NCBI GenBank assembly: GCA_964417935.1
Contig: CAYQKF010000008.1
Location: 1-64,000, forward strand
Length of the DNA stretch: 64,000 bases
From: NIOZ-UU13 sp964417935
Lineage (GTDB): Bacteria > Planctomycetota > Phycisphaerae > Sedimentisphaerales > Anaerobacaceae
Direction: 5' to 3'
The notes below the pieces were generated by a model. That model was not told the origin of the DNA. It was given only the letters and a program-made list of their open reading frames with translations, and did not search any database. Every line of letters begins with the position of its first letter. Positions within the stretch are counted from its first letter, which is position 1. Below are positions 26,018 to 33,981 of this stretch, piece after piece. Both the position numbers and the translations under genes were made by a program.

Positions 26018-26063
26018 GCTCGTTGACAGTATAGCAGGTTGGATTTATTCTGAACATGAAAAT
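26018..26063. repeat. direct repeat, left copy, flanking the nucleotidyltransferase remnant
   Basis: Begins GCTCGTTGACA and matches 26525-26571 at roughly three quarters of about 46 positions (common words GCTCGTTGACA and TTATT...GA.CA). The two copies bracket the decayed toxin-antitoxin-like pair. The repeats are imperfect and old. Confidence 0.5.
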
Positions 26064-26153
26064 CAGGGGCAAAGGCACAAAGGCATAGAGGATTGAGAAG
26101 TTGAGATTGCCGCGCTCGGCTTCGCCTCGCTCGCAATGACGAGAACAGTCGTA

Positions 26154-26344
26154 TCAATCTTCACCGAGGGCTTCTATATCTGCCAGGTCTTTTTTTCTTC
26201 CTAAGGCTTTTTTGTTGGCAAGGAATTCTTTACGGCCAAGGAAATAGACCGGTACATCACCATAAGTTCCCCGACAATAACATAATTTACATTATGAGCG
26301 TTTAACAACGCGAACAGTTCTTTGAAGTCCGGCTGAATTTCCAT
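26154..26344 (-). pseudogene. nucleotidyltransferase (AbiEii-like) with an internal deletion
   Basis: The ATG at 26342-26344 opens MEIQPDFKELFALLNAHNVN and YVIVG, the start of small nucleotidyltransferases that pair with a short upstream gene. After YVIVG the frame is lost. In the next frame the sequence ends with DVPVYFLGRKEFLANKKA and KDLADIEALGED then TGA, the usual end of the same family. About 120 codons carrying the catalytic Asp residues are missing. The product is therefore inactive. Confidence 0.78.
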
Positions 26345-26474
26345 AATATTGGCTTCTTAGGTATTCTACAGCTTCGATACGCTGCTGTGGGGTCTTACTC
26401 AACCAGTAGTTCAGGTCATCCTTAACCTTACACCAGTCCTGCAAATTACACTTTGTAACGACCTTCTCAATCAT
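26292..26474 (-). CDS. small antitoxin-like partner of the nucleotidyltransferase
   Basis: A 60-residue protein (MIEKVVTKCNLQDWCKVKDD... ending LQRTVRVVKRS). Its middle segment TPQQRIEAVEYLRSQYYG matches the type of short ORF that precedes AbiEii-like nucleotidyltransferases. It overlaps the start of the broken transferase by about 50 bp. It may be an orphan antitoxin. Function is inferred from context only. Confidence 0.6.
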   Translation of the reverse strand: MIEKVVTKCNLQDWCKVKDDLNYWLSKTPQQRIEAVEYLRSQYYGNSAGLQRTVRVVKRS

Positions 26475-26524
26475 AACAATATGCTAAAACAATTGCCCTG
26501 CACAGTAAAGGATATTTTGGAATC

Positions 26525-26571
26525 GCTCGTTGACATTATAATGGATTGGGCTTATTTTGAGCACGGAAAAT
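26525..26571. repeat. direct repeat, right copy
   Basis: Partner of 26018-26063. Contains TTGACA followed closely by TTATAAT, so it could also act as a promoter on the plus strand. Confidence 0.45.
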
Positions 26572-26576
26572 TGCAG

Positions 26577-26611
26577 AAGACACAAGACTAAAGACACAAG
26601 ACAAAAGATAA
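26577..26611. repeat. heptanucleotide array (AAGACAC type)
   Basis: Five 7-bp units: AAGACAC, AAGACTA, AAGACAC, AAGACAA, AAGATAA. It is followed by an irregular 7/8-bp word repeat of the GGTGAGT type up to about 26655, just before the ion-channel gene. Confidence 0.85.
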
Positions 26612-26683
26612 ATGGTGAGTGGTTAATTGGTTAACTGGTGAGTGGTGAGTATTATTTGCGATTGATTGGGAGAGGCAGAAAAG

Positions 26684-27817
26684 ATGGACGAATCGGAATC
26701 GAAAAATGAAAAACCAAAGGAAGGCCGTCGGTTTGACCCTGAGCTTCTCAAGGAAGGATTGCGGTGCGACCGTTGGCAGTACAAATTTCTCAAAGAATGT
26801 TCAGAAAAAGGTAAAGTCGGCATAAAGAAGTGGAACAAGCGGAGAAAAGAACATTCCGGTGAAGATATTTTTCTGGAAGGTGCGGATTTTAACAAGAAGT
26901 GTCTCAAAGAAGCAGATTTTGATAAAGCTCATTTGGAAAAGGCCATCTTCTTCCGTGCTCATTTAGAGGGTAGCCGATTTCAGCACGCCAAAGCACGAGG
27001 AACTTCTTTTAATAAAGCCCACTTAGAAAATGCTAAATTGTCTGTTGCACATTTCGAAGATTGCAACTTCGCACACGCTTTTTTGGAAAATGCAGATTTG
27101 ACATCTTCTTTTTTAATAGGAGCAAATTTCAATAAAGCTAAAATGAGGGGTTGTTGGGTGCGTTGCTCTGTGGTTGATGGTGCAACAAGGTTCTGGAAGT
27201 GCCAAATCAATAAGTATTCAAGGAATGAGCGTTTCACGGACTTCAGCGGCACTGCTTTGGCGAATGTAATAATAGACTCTGGCAGGAAGCAGTTGTTGGA
27301 ATACAATATCAGGCGGATGAACTGGGAGAAATGGTATAAAGAACAACATTGGTTGTTGCGATGGCTGGTTCGTAAGTTCTGGGAAATCAGTGACTATGGT
27401 ATATCTACCAAGCAAATCATAAAGACTTTCTTTAAGTTAGCTTTTGTATTCGCGATTATTTATTACATTTGGGGTTTTATTGATTATTATCTTGTGGGCA
27501 TTAAAGATTATCCCGGAATTGTAAGCGACCTGTTTGTGCTTGAAGACAACAAAGAGGTAGTATCATGCTGGTTGGTGCCTTTTCGTACGGTTTACTTCTC
27601 CATAGTTACAATGACAACGTTAGGATTTGGTGATATGTATGCCAATGCCCACAATTTTCTAAGAGGATTATTCGGTCATGCGCTACTGGCGTTGCAGGTG
27701 ATTTTGGGTTATGTTCTATTGGGTGCTTTGGTGACGCGGTTTGCGGTATTGTTTACGGCCGGTGGGCCGGCAGGGAAATTTTCAAATGAGCAAAAGAAAA
27801 AAGGACAAGGAGAATAA
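26684..27817 (+). CDS. pentapeptide-repeat protein with a C-terminal potassium-channel-like domain
   Basis: Start taken at ATG 26684 (GAGAGG eight bases upstream). A TTG six codons earlier is possible. The 377-residue protein has a charged N-terminus, then pentapeptide repeats with A(D/N)F/L patterns (about 65-160, for example GADFNKKCLKEADFDKAHLEKA), then a linker, then a two-helix channel domain with FAIIYYIWGFIDYYLV and the pore TMTTLGFGD close to residue 325. TLGFGD is a variant of the K+ filter TVGYGD. It ends in a positively charged tail. The combination suggests a regulated cation channel with a beta-helix sensor. It overlaps the next gene by 32 bp. Confidence 0.82.
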   Translation: MDESESKNEKPKEGRRFDPELLKEGLRCDRWQYKFLKECSEKGKVGIKKWNKRRKEHSGEDIFLEGADFNKKCLKEADFDKAHLEKAIFFRAHLEGSRFQHAKARGTSFNKAHLENAKLSVAHFEDCNFAHAFLENADLTSSFLIGANFNKAKMRGCWVRCSVVDGATRFWKCQINKYSRNERFTDFSGTALANVIIDSGRKQLLEYNIRRMNWEKWYKEQHWLLRWLVRKFWEISDYGISTKQIIKTFFKLAFVFAIIYYIWGFIDYYLVGIKDYPGIVSDLFVLEDNKEVVSCWLVPFRTVYFSIVTMTTLGFGDMYANAHNFLRGLFGHALLALQVILGYVLLGALVTRFAVLFTAGGPAGKFSNEQKKKGQGE

Positions 27818-28487
27818 AGTGCCAGGTAAAGGCGATCGTACCAATAAATCAGGGCGGGCTAAGCGCGCTATTACAGAGATCGTCGAGTTAACCGATGCGT
27901 TCTGCCGGAAGCACCTCAACGAAGAATATCTGAGGCTCTGCGAAGAAATGGCAGGTATGCTCTATGCGTTAGACGTGCCGATTGAAAAGGGGAGAGCAGT
28001 TAGCTGGGCCGGGGGGATAGTTCACGCTGTTGGCTGGGTCAACTGCCTGTATGACCCGACAATGTCACCGCACATAACTTCCAGAGAGATATCGGATGAA
28101 TTCGGCGTCTCCCAGGGTACAATGACGGCGAAATCAAAGATAGTCCGTAACGGGCTTCAACTGGTGCCGCTGGACCCGGACTGGTGCATATCAGTTGAGC
28201 CTGAGGACAATCCAATGGTCTGGATATTGGATATCGGCGGGCTTATGATGGATATTCGCCATGCCCCACGCCAGATGCAGGAACAGGCGTATCAACTGGG
28301 ACTGATACCTTTCATCCCTGCTGATAAGCAAGAACCGGAACGGCAATCCGGCGCAGGAACGAAAATCATAGAATTTCCTTCCAAGCAGAGTAAGAGCTCC
28401 AAACCAAAATCTGCTAAGAAGCCCAAAGACGATGGGCCTTCTTTATTTGAGGGTTTAGAGAAACAGGGAATATCGGATGCCGAATGA
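27786..28487 (+). CDS. DUF6398-type protein
   Basis: Read from ATG 27786, which overlaps the channel gene. The earlier frame start at 27741 has no ribosome site. The protein has 233 residues. Residues about 25-130 hold ITEIVELTDAFCRKHLNEEY, WAGGIVHAVGWVN and a helix-turn-helix-like EFGVSQGTMTAKSKIV, the pattern of DUF6398 proteins. The C-terminus is a Lys/Ser-rich tail. A nucleic-acid-binding or regulatory role is possible from the HTH-like part but unproven. The stop TGA overlaps the next start. Confidence 0.72.
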   Translation: MSKRKKDKENKVPGKGDRTNKSGRAKRAITEIVELTDAFCRKHLNEEYLRLCEEMAGMLYALDVPIEKGRAVSWAGGIVHAVGWVNCLYDPTMSPHITSREISDEFGVSQGTMTAKSKIVRNGLQLVPLDPDWCISVEPEDNPMVWILDIGGLMMDIRHAPRQMQEQAYQLGLIPFIPADKQEPERQSGAGTKIIEFPSKQSKSSKPKSAKKPKDDGPSLFEGLEKQGISDAE

Positions 28488-29151
28488 CAAAGTGATAAGT
28501 AACGAAACGAGTGACAATCAACCAGCAGCGAGTAACCAGCCTGTTACGTGGTGGCAGTGGCACAGGCGATTATATAACTGGGTGATTCATTTCGCGGACA
28601 CAAAGCACGGCTCAACTGCTTTGTTTTGCCTGAGTTTTGCCGAGTCCAGTTTTTTCCCCGTCCCGCCGGATGTCTTACTTGCGCCGTTAGCACTTGGTGC
28701 ACCGAAGAAATGGTTGAGGTTTGCTCTGGCCTGCTCGATTGCGTCGGTGCTGGGCGGTATCTTAGGTTATTGTATAGGGATGTTCCTCTGGTCTATGATA
28801 GGTCAGTGGGTCTATGCTCACCTTGGTTCGATTGGTCTGACAGAGGCCAACTTTGCCAAATTCCAGGGCTGGTACGACAAATATGATTTCTGGATAGTAT
28901 TTACCTGTGGTTTTACGCCCCTTCCGTACAAGGTTTGCACTATTTCCGCTGGCGTAGCAAAGATTGATTTTATTGGTTTTCTAATCGCTTCGACCGTTAG
29001 CCGCTCAGCAAGATTTTTTCTCGTGGCGGGGCTTATGGGCTGGAAGGGCGAAAAAATTCGGCCTTTCATAGAAAAATATTTTAATTGGTTTTCACTGGCT
29101 TTTGCAGTACTATTGATCGGTGGATTTCTTGTGATAAAATGGTTGCATTAA
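28477..29151 (+). CDS. YqaA/DedA-type VTT-domain membrane protein
   Basis: A 224-residue multi-pass protein. It has a hydrophilic N-terminus, then ALFCLSFAESSFFPVPPDVLLAPL in the style of the VTT domain, a Gly-rich helix (ASVLGGILGYCIGMFL), FTPLPYKVCTISAGV, and SRSARFFLVAGLMGW. Family members are thought to move or scramble lipids or undecaprenyl-phosphate. It is translationally coupled to the DUF6398 gene by an 11-bp overlap. Confidence 0.86.
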   Translation: MPNDKVISNETSDNQPAASNQPVTWWQWHRRLYNWVIHFADTKHGSTALFCLSFAESSFFPVPPDVLLAPLALGAPKKWLRFALACSIASVLGGILGYCIGMFLWSMIGQWVYAHLGSIGLTEANFAKFQGWYDKYDFWIVFTCGFTPLPYKVCTISAGVAKIDFIGFLIASTVSRSARFFLVAGLMGWKGEKIRPFIEKYFNWFSLAFAVLLIGGFLVIKWLH

Positions 29152-29199
29152 GTTCAACAACATTTAGTGAAACAGGGAATTGAATACTGAATTGTAAGT

Positions 29200-29760
29200 A
29201 TGAACGATAAGCAAAAACAAACGCTTCTGAAGGTCGCGCGCGATACCGTTGAGGCGGTTATCAGGCGCCAGCCGACCGAAAAACCTCAATCGGACGACCC
29301 TGAACTGAACGCCCCTTGCGGGTGCTTTGTAACATTGAAAAACCACGGTCGATTGCGAGGATGTATCGGCCAATTTATTTCGGACAGTCCGTTGATTGAA
29401 TTAGTTGGCCAGATGGCAAAGGCATCAGCCACTGGTGATCCGCGTTTTTTCGCTGACCCGATAACCGCCGGCGAGTTGGACCAATTGGATGTCGAGATAT
29501 CGGTTCTCTCGCCGTTGCAGAGGACGGACGAGCCGTTAAGTCTGCGATTAGGTATTGACGGTATCTATATAAAGAGGGGACATACGTCAGGCTGCTTTTT
29601 GCCGCAGGTTGCCACCGAGACCGGATGGAGCAAGGAGGAATTCCTTTCATACTGCTGCGCTCACAAAGCCGGCCTTGCGCCTGATGCCTGGCGAGAGCCG
29701 GAAACAGAGGTCAATCTGTTCACCGCTGATGTATTCGGAGCAGAGTTCAAAGAGATATAG
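29200..29760 (+). CDS. amrA: AMMECR1-domain protein (AmmeMemoRadiSam system protein A type)
   Basis: A 186-residue protein with the conserved CGCFVTLKNHGRLRGCIG block (47-64), DPRFFADPITAGELDQLDVEISVLS, and LPQVATETGWSKEEFLSYCC with the GLAPDAW segment near the end. This is the full AMMECR1 fold. The Memo-like and radical-SAM partner genes are not next to it. Its last 27 codons are copied in decayed form at 30142-30222. Confidence 0.88.
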   Translation: MNDKQKQTLLKVARDTVEAVIRRQPTEKPQSDDPELNAPCGCFVTLKNHGRLRGCIGQFISDSPLIELVGQMAKASATGDPRFFADPITAGELDQLDVEISVLSPLQRTDEPLSLRLGIDGIYIKRGHTSGCFLPQVATETGWSKEEFLSYCCAHKAGLAPDAWREPETEVNLFTADVFGAEFKEI

Positions 29761-29773
29761 TTTTCTGCTTTTG

Positions 29774-29992
29774 TTACTTGTCCATTTCGTTGCCGACTAC
29801 ATAGCCGCCTCCCGCTCCAATAAGTCCTCCAACTACTGCTCCTCCACCCCCACCTGCGACGGCCCCTATCACTACACCGCCAACTCCCCCAATAGCAGCA
29901 CCGGTTTGGGCACTGTTTGCGCAGCCGTTCATAAGTGGCAAACAGACGCAGAGAAACGCTAACGCCAAGACTATCAACAACCTGCCTTTCAT
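29774..29992 (-). CDS. glycine-zipper lipoprotein
   Basis: A 72-residue protein with a lipoprotein signal (LCVCLPLMNGC, lipobox Cys24), then a Gly-rich zipper of alternating Gly and aliphatic residues (GAAIGGVGGVVIGAVAGGG) typical of small outer-membrane zipper proteins. It faces AMMECR1 tail to tail. Membrane-associated, function unknown. Confidence 0.8.
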   Translation of the reverse strand: MKGRLLIVLALAFLCVCLPLMNGCANSAQTGAAIGGVGGVVIGAVAGGGGGAVVGGLIGAGGGYVVGNEMDK

Positions 29993-30141
29993 CTTACATC
30001 TCCATCTTGAACAATAATCCGGGATTTCACATATACACTAGTAATCAATACAGCTAAGTCTCCAGACTTGATAATATTACCAGAGCCATCGTAAAATTGC
30101 AATTGTTTTGGTTCTTTTGTACAAGTTTTTCCACTATTGAG

Positions 30142-30222
30142 CCTGATGCCTGGTGAGTGACGGAAATGGAAATTTGTCCGCTCACGGATGAGGTATTTGG
30201 AACTGATTTTAAGGAAACATAG
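30142..30222 (+). pseudogene. duplicated tail of the AMMECR1 gene
   Basis: Twenty-seven codons read PDAW-stop-VTEMEICPLTDEVFGTDFKET-stop, which aligns with PDAWREPETEVNLFTADVFGAEFKEI at the end of the intact gene. The Arg codon after PDAW has become TGA. It is a remnant of a second copy or a tail duplication around the glycine-zipper gene. Confidence 0.75.
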
Positions 30223-30256
30223 TTTGGAGTTAATGGGGTGGCTTTACAATTGAACA

Positions 30257-30284
30257 GCAGGTGGGACTATTCGGTCCCACCTGC
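30257..30284 (-). terminator. hairpin behind the anti-sigma-like gene
   Basis: A perfect 11-bp stem GCAGGTGGGAC/GTCCCACCTGC with a 6-base loop lies 22 bp after the gene on the minus strand. There is no strong U-run, so it may stop transcription weakly or protect the RNA end. Confidence 0.55.
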
Positions 30285-30305
30285 GCAAAATTTATTATCG
30301 TACTA

Positions 30306-31013
30306 CTATTGGTTATCTTCATTTTTTACGGGTTCGCCTTCGCCGGCTCCCATCGTTATCACCTTGCCATTCGATAGAGTAAAGCTATCTTCATAAAGAC
30401 GTATCTTTACGCCGTTCTTCTCTACTTCTTTGATGAAGGTCCTTTCGAACTTGCCGGCTTTTCTTAATTCGTGAATCTCATCAAACTGTTTCTTCAAAAA
30501 CTCGTTTCGCTCGGCCTCCGATAAGCCAAGCAGTTCAGGGTCGCCGCCGTAACCAAATCCTTTACCGTTGGAGAGGGTAGCTACCCACACGCCTGGCTCA
30601 ACCTCTTTAGCTTTTCCTTGCTTGTAAAGCTCATAGAACTCCCGTTTAGCTTTCCGTGCATCTTCTTCGGTGAAGTTGGGGTCAGAAGAACCAATGCCTA
30701 CTCCCACTCCATAAGCTCCACCGTCCTCAGGATACACAAACTTAGCCTCAAATGTCTTTATAATGCGTTTTACTGTCTTGGTGGCACCATAGCTTAAAGG
30801 CAGCAGAACCGCGATTGCAATTACCGCTGCAGCGGCTACTCGCCAAAGTGAGATTGAACCGTTGGCAGGAGCAAACCATCGGCGTATGACTGTGACACGT
30901 TTTTTAATCTCTCCAGCAGCGACATCTTCCTGCAATCTATTCAGCAAACCGTCCGGTGCCGCCGGCTTTGGAGCGGACTTGAGACATTTCTTGATTTTAT
31001 CTTCCGTATTCAT
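30306..31013 (-). CDS. putative membrane-anchored anti-sigma-type protein
   Basis: Start at ATG 31011-31013 (AAAGGAG upstream). The longer frame is less likely. The 235-residue protein has a short cytoplasmic segment with KIKKCLKSAPKPAAPDGL, one transmembrane segment (WRVAAAAVIAIAVLLPLSYG), and an extracytoplasmic part with repeated Gly/Lys patterns such as VWVATLSNGKGFGYGG. Its position right after a sigma-70-type gene suggests it restrains that sigma factor. The N-terminal part lacks a recognisable zinc anti-sigma motif, so the role rests on context. Confidence 0.6.
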   Translation of the reverse strand: MNTEDKIKKCLKSAPKPAAPDGLLNRLQEDVAAGEIKKRVTVIRRWFAPANGSISLWRVAAAAVIAIAVLLPLSYGATKTVKRIIKTFEAKFVYPEDGGAYGVGVGIGSSDPNFTEEDARKAKREFYELYKQGKAKEVEPGVWVATLSNGKGFGYGGDPELLGLSEAERNEFLKKQFDEIHELRKAGKFERTFIKEVEKNGVKIRLYEDSFTLSNGKVITMGAGEGEPVKNEDNQ

Positions 31014-31038
31014 AATGATTCTCCTTTGGGATTCTTTA

Positions 31039-31605
31039 TTACAATTCTTTTTCTTCGACAATCAATTTATCCTTAAGGATTTTCATAACTTCGCGAAGTC
31101 TGTACTTTACGGTACTCGTTGCAATATCCAGAACTTTGGCGGTTTCCCTGATAGACAATCCCTGGTAGTAATGCAGATGCACAACTTGTCTTTTGTCCTC
31201 ATCGAGCAGGTCCACAGCTTCGTACAGACGCTGGGCTAATTGGCGTTCAGCGACATTTGAAAAGGGACCCGGATTTTGGTCTATACACTCCTGCCACCAT
31301 TGGTCCGGGCGGGATTGAGTGCAGGCAGCATTTTTGCGCAGCCAATCCAGGTGAGTATTGTGGGCGATCCTGTAGAGCCAGGTCGAAAACCTGCTGCGGC
31401 CAGCAAAACCGTTAAGCGATGACCACACTTTAAGAAAGGTCTGCTGAGTTAAATCTTCTGCATCTTGTTTACTGCCGCAAAGACGTCTTAGATATGAATA
31501 AATGTCTGCATAGTAGATTTTCAACAGTTCGGATGCAACATTCTTGTCGGCCTTTTTAACACGCCTGCACAGACTCTTTATTTGATTGTCCAAAGGTGCT
31601 CTCAT
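31039..31605 (-). CDS. ECF-type RNA polymerase sigma factor
   Basis: A 188-residue sigma-70 family protein. Region 2 spans about 25-95 (SKQDAEDLTQQTFLKVWSSL, FSTWLYRIAHNTHLDWLRK). Region 4 spans about 135-180 (YYQGLSIRETAKVLDIATST and VKYRLREVMKIL). It is followed 25 bp later by the putative anti-sigma gene and preceded by the coiled-coil gene, all on the minus strand. Confidence 0.9.
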   Translation of the reverse strand: MRAPLDNQIKSLCRRVKKADKNVASELLKIYYADIYSYLRRLCGSKQDAEDLTQQTFLKVWSSLNGFAGRSRFSTWLYRIAHNTHLDWLRKNAACTQSRPDQWWQECIDQNPGPFSNVAERQLAQRLYEAVDLLDEDKRQVVHLHYYQGLSIRETAKVLDIATSTVKYRLREVMKILKDKLIVEEKEL

Positions 31606-31635
31606 AAATAGATATTACAATTTATTTTTACAGGA

Positions 31636-32412
31636 TTAGTCAAGTAATTGCATCATTACTAAAGCTGCTTCCTGGTGGGGTGTCACTAACTGGCGCAATT
31701 CCTGCTGTGCTATTGCCAGCTCTTTTTTGGCTTCTTGTCTGAACTTTCGTAAAGCCTCCATTTTCTGTCTTATTTCCTCTAATTCAGAGTTCTTATCTTC
31801 TAAAAGCCTAAAAAGTTCTTCACAGATTTTTTCGCCTTCGTTAAGATTCTCAAGACCTTTATTCTGCGAAGGTCTTAACCATCGCCAACCCAAATCAATG
31901 CGACTAACAGTCGCATCGCTGTTAGTATCCTTAAACGGCGTCGCCGTGCCACCGCGACTACTACCGAATCCGGACATGGACCCGGACATGGACCCGCGGC
32001 CAGATCCCTTCTTAACAGCAAATGAACCGCCACTCATACTGCCACTCATACTGCCATAGCTCATTAGTTTGATAGAAACATTCGCCCGGTTCCTAAACTT
32101 ACGCACTTTATCAAGTGTTGGCTTGATAGCCTTCCATTGCTCTTCAGTTGCTCTGAGTACCTGTTTCATTAATTCTTTTTCGCTCTTAGCAAGGCCTATT
32201 TGTTGTTTTTTTAATTGCCTTTCTATTTGTTGTTTCAGCTTGTGTCGCTCAAGCGCCTGTTGCCTTTGTTGTCGATCCATATTCCTCAAACGGCCCCTCT
32301 CGGACCTTTCTCTTGTTCTACTAGTTCCTCGTGTTTGGGATAGCGTTTGTCCCACAAACAATGCTATCGAGAAACATACGATAAATCCAAAAATTATTCT
32401 TCGCGTTGACAT
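31636..32412 (-). CDS. secreted coiled-coil protein of the sigma-factor cluster
   Basis: Start at ATG 32410-32412 (GGGAGC upstream). The longer ORF to 32496 has no ribosome site. The 258-residue protein has a signal peptide (IIFGFIVCFSIALFVGQTLSQ), a highly charged Arg/Gln-rich coiled coil (about 30-90), a low-complexity part with GSMSGSMSGG and GRGSMSGSMSGFGSS, and a C-terminal coiled coil with LEEIRQKMEALRKFRQEAKK. The C-terminal helices recall Spy/CpxP-like periplasmic stress proteins but no LTxxQ motif is clear. It could sense envelope stress for the neighbouring sigma/anti-sigma pair. Confidence 0.6.
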   Translation of the reverse strand: MSTRRIIFGFIVCFSIALFVGQTLSQTRGTSRTRERSERGRLRNMDRQQRQQALERHKLKQQIERQLKKQQIGLAKSEKELMKQVLRATEEQWKAIKPTLDKVRKFRNRANVSIKLMSYGSMSGSMSGGSFAVKKGSGRGSMSGSMSGFGSSRGGTATPFKDTNSDATVSRIDLGWRWLRPSQNKGLENLNEGEKICEELFRLLEDKNSELEEIRQKMEALRKFRQEAKKELAIAQQELRQLVTPHQEAALVMMQLLD

Positions 32413-32573
32413 AGTCAGCTCCCATGAATTAATAATGAAATTTATTTTATCTACCTTATTTGATCCGGCCATAAGTTTAGACGAAAAATAACGCATGTGT
32501 GGACAAAATATAATGGATTTCTTATCATTTGCAGCCGATGGTAAAGATAACGTGGAGTTCAGGGTTTTTGAAG

Positions 32574-32596
32574 TATGCCTAACCTCAATTTTGCAG
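32574..32596. repeat. single copy of the TATGCCTAACCTC repeat
   Basis: TATGCCTAACCTCAATTTTG matches the right arm of the inverted-repeat element at 2605-2626. No inverted partner was found within 200 bp. Confidence 0.65.
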
Positions 32597-32635
32597 AAGT
32601 CTTACATTTGATATTTCTTCGGAGGAAGGATTGGA

Positions 32636-33676
32636 GTGAGGAAGTTCTCGCTAATTTGTATAATCATTATTTGTCTGGCAGGTTGTTCCGGAGCCGATAA
32701 AATCGAGATTAACAGCGCCGGCAGTGCCCAACGGCTCAATACCTGTGCGGGAATGGCGACGTATTTGCAGGGTCAGAGTCTGCCGGTTCTTGAATCCGTG
32801 GAGGTCTGGAAAAACGAGTACGGGCCGGGGCTGAAATTAACTACCATCCACTATAATATCTTCACAACGCTTTTAGAACCTTTTATACTTTGCCGAATTA
32901 GTGGATTTATTGAATCGGCCTATCGAGCCTATAATAGCCAAATGCCCGAGCCTATCGAAACAAAAACCAAATTTACTATTTATCTTTTTGCCGACCGTGG
33001 TCAGTGGGAGGATTTTACCAAGAGCTTTGCAGGCGAGCAGGCCCGGATGTTCTGCAAAATAAAAGCTGGTGCGTATTGCCATAACGGGGCCTGCGTGGCA
33101 TATAATATCGGCAAAAAGCGAACTTTTTCTGCTCTCGGGCATGAGGGATGGCATCAATTCAACGACAGACATTTCAGGTTTCGTTTGCCAAGCTGGCTTG
33201 ACGAGGGAGTGGCAATGCTCTTCGAGACGCATGGAAGTGCGGATGGGATGTTTTATTTTGAGCCGACTGAGAATGCGTATCGATTGGATGCGCTGAAAAA
33301 AACGCTGAGGAAAAATAAGATGATACCGCTGAAAGAATTGATAGCTATGAACCCCGGCGACGTGCTTGCCACGGACGAGACCGAAGCGGTGATGGCTTTT
33401 TACAGCCAATCATACGCATTAGTGCGGTTTCTGCAGGAAGCAGGTTACGGCAGACGGCTGGGTGTTTATCGTCAGTTGCTCGCAGACGGCTTAAGAGGAG
33501 CGTGGGCACTCGACGAGGTGAGCAAAAGGATAGCTGCAGATAGAAACCTCCCGAGAACTGTTCTGTGGAACCGAATTGTCGGCCTGCAGTTATTTGAAGA
33601 CTATATCGGTGATGATTTTGACCAAATCGAGCAGGAGTATCTTGACTTTTGCGGGCAAATAATTAACTCAAACTGA
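32636..33676 (+). CDS. lipoprotein with a gluzincin-like (peptidase MA-type) metalloprotease fold
   Basis: GTG start with a GGAGGAAGG site. The 346-residue protein has a lipobox (LICIIIICLAGC, Cys17) and, at 165-195, ALGHEGWHQFNDRHF and LPSWLDEGVAMLFE. HEGWH supplies the two zinc His and catalytic Glu (169, 170, 173), and Glu190 is the third ligand candidate, as in gluzincins. The remainder is helical. It is probably an outer- or inner-membrane-bound protease facing the periplasm. Substrate unknown. Confidence 0.75.
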   Translation: MRKFSLICIIIICLAGCSGADKIEINSAGSAQRLNTCAGMATYLQGQSLPVLESVEVWKNEYGPGLKLTTIHYNIFTTLLEPFILCRISGFIESAYRAYNSQMPEPIETKTKFTIYLFADRGQWEDFTKSFAGEQARMFCKIKAGAYCHNGACVAYNIGKKRTFSALGHEGWHQFNDRHFRFRLPSWLDEGVAMLFETHGSADGMFYFEPTENAYRLDALKKTLRKNKMIPLKELIAMNPGDVLATDETEAVMAFYSQSYALVRFLQEAGYGRRLGVYRQLLADGLRGAWALDEVSKRIAADRNLPRTVLWNRIVGLQLFEDYIGDDFDQIEQEYLDFCGQIINSN

Positions 33677-33688
33677 CCGCTTTTTACT

Positions 33689-33778
33689 GTCATGCTGAGC
33701 AAAGTGAAGCATCTGGCCTACAAATGAGAATAATGTACACATGTGCAGGAAGAGATTCTTCACTTCGTTCAGAATGAC
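33689..33778. repeat. palindromic intergenic repeat (GTCAT...ATGAC type)
   Basis: A 90-bp inverted pair: GTCATGCTGAGCAAAGTGAAG against CTTCACTTCGTTCAGAATGAC at the far end. Related words occur at 34754-34780 and elsewhere. It is a REP-like family also known from many genomes. No coding potential. Confidence 0.7.
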
Positions 33779-33876
33779 AAACCACCCTATATTATTGTCA
33801 ATAAACCTGTCCTTGAGCAACGCGAAGGAACAGTTATAATTAATATTTAATCCTAAATCGGTCAGTTTGAATAATT

Positions 33877-33967
33877 AAGACCCAAGACTGAAGACCCAAG
33901 ACAAAAGACACAAGACTAAAGACGCAAGACCAAAGACTCAAGACTAAAGACACAAGGCTTAAGACCC
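33877..33967. repeat. heptanucleotide array, 13 units (AAGACCC type)
   Basis: Thirteen exact 7-bp units: AAGACCC, AAGACTG, AAGACCC, AAGACAA, AAGACAC, AAGACTA, AAGACGC, AAGACCA, AAGACTC, AAGACTA, AAGACAC, AAGGCTT, AAGACCC. The first four bases stay AAGA or AAGG while the last three vary freely. It ends 14 bp before the Maf start. Confidence 0.93.
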
Positions 33968-33981
33968 AAAAATGATGATTT

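Larger units (their letters stand above)
29993..30305. other. intergenic region with the AMMECR1 tail relic and a hairpin
   Basis: Apart from the pseudogene fragment and the hairpin at 30257-30284, I see no gene here. Confidence 0.5.
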
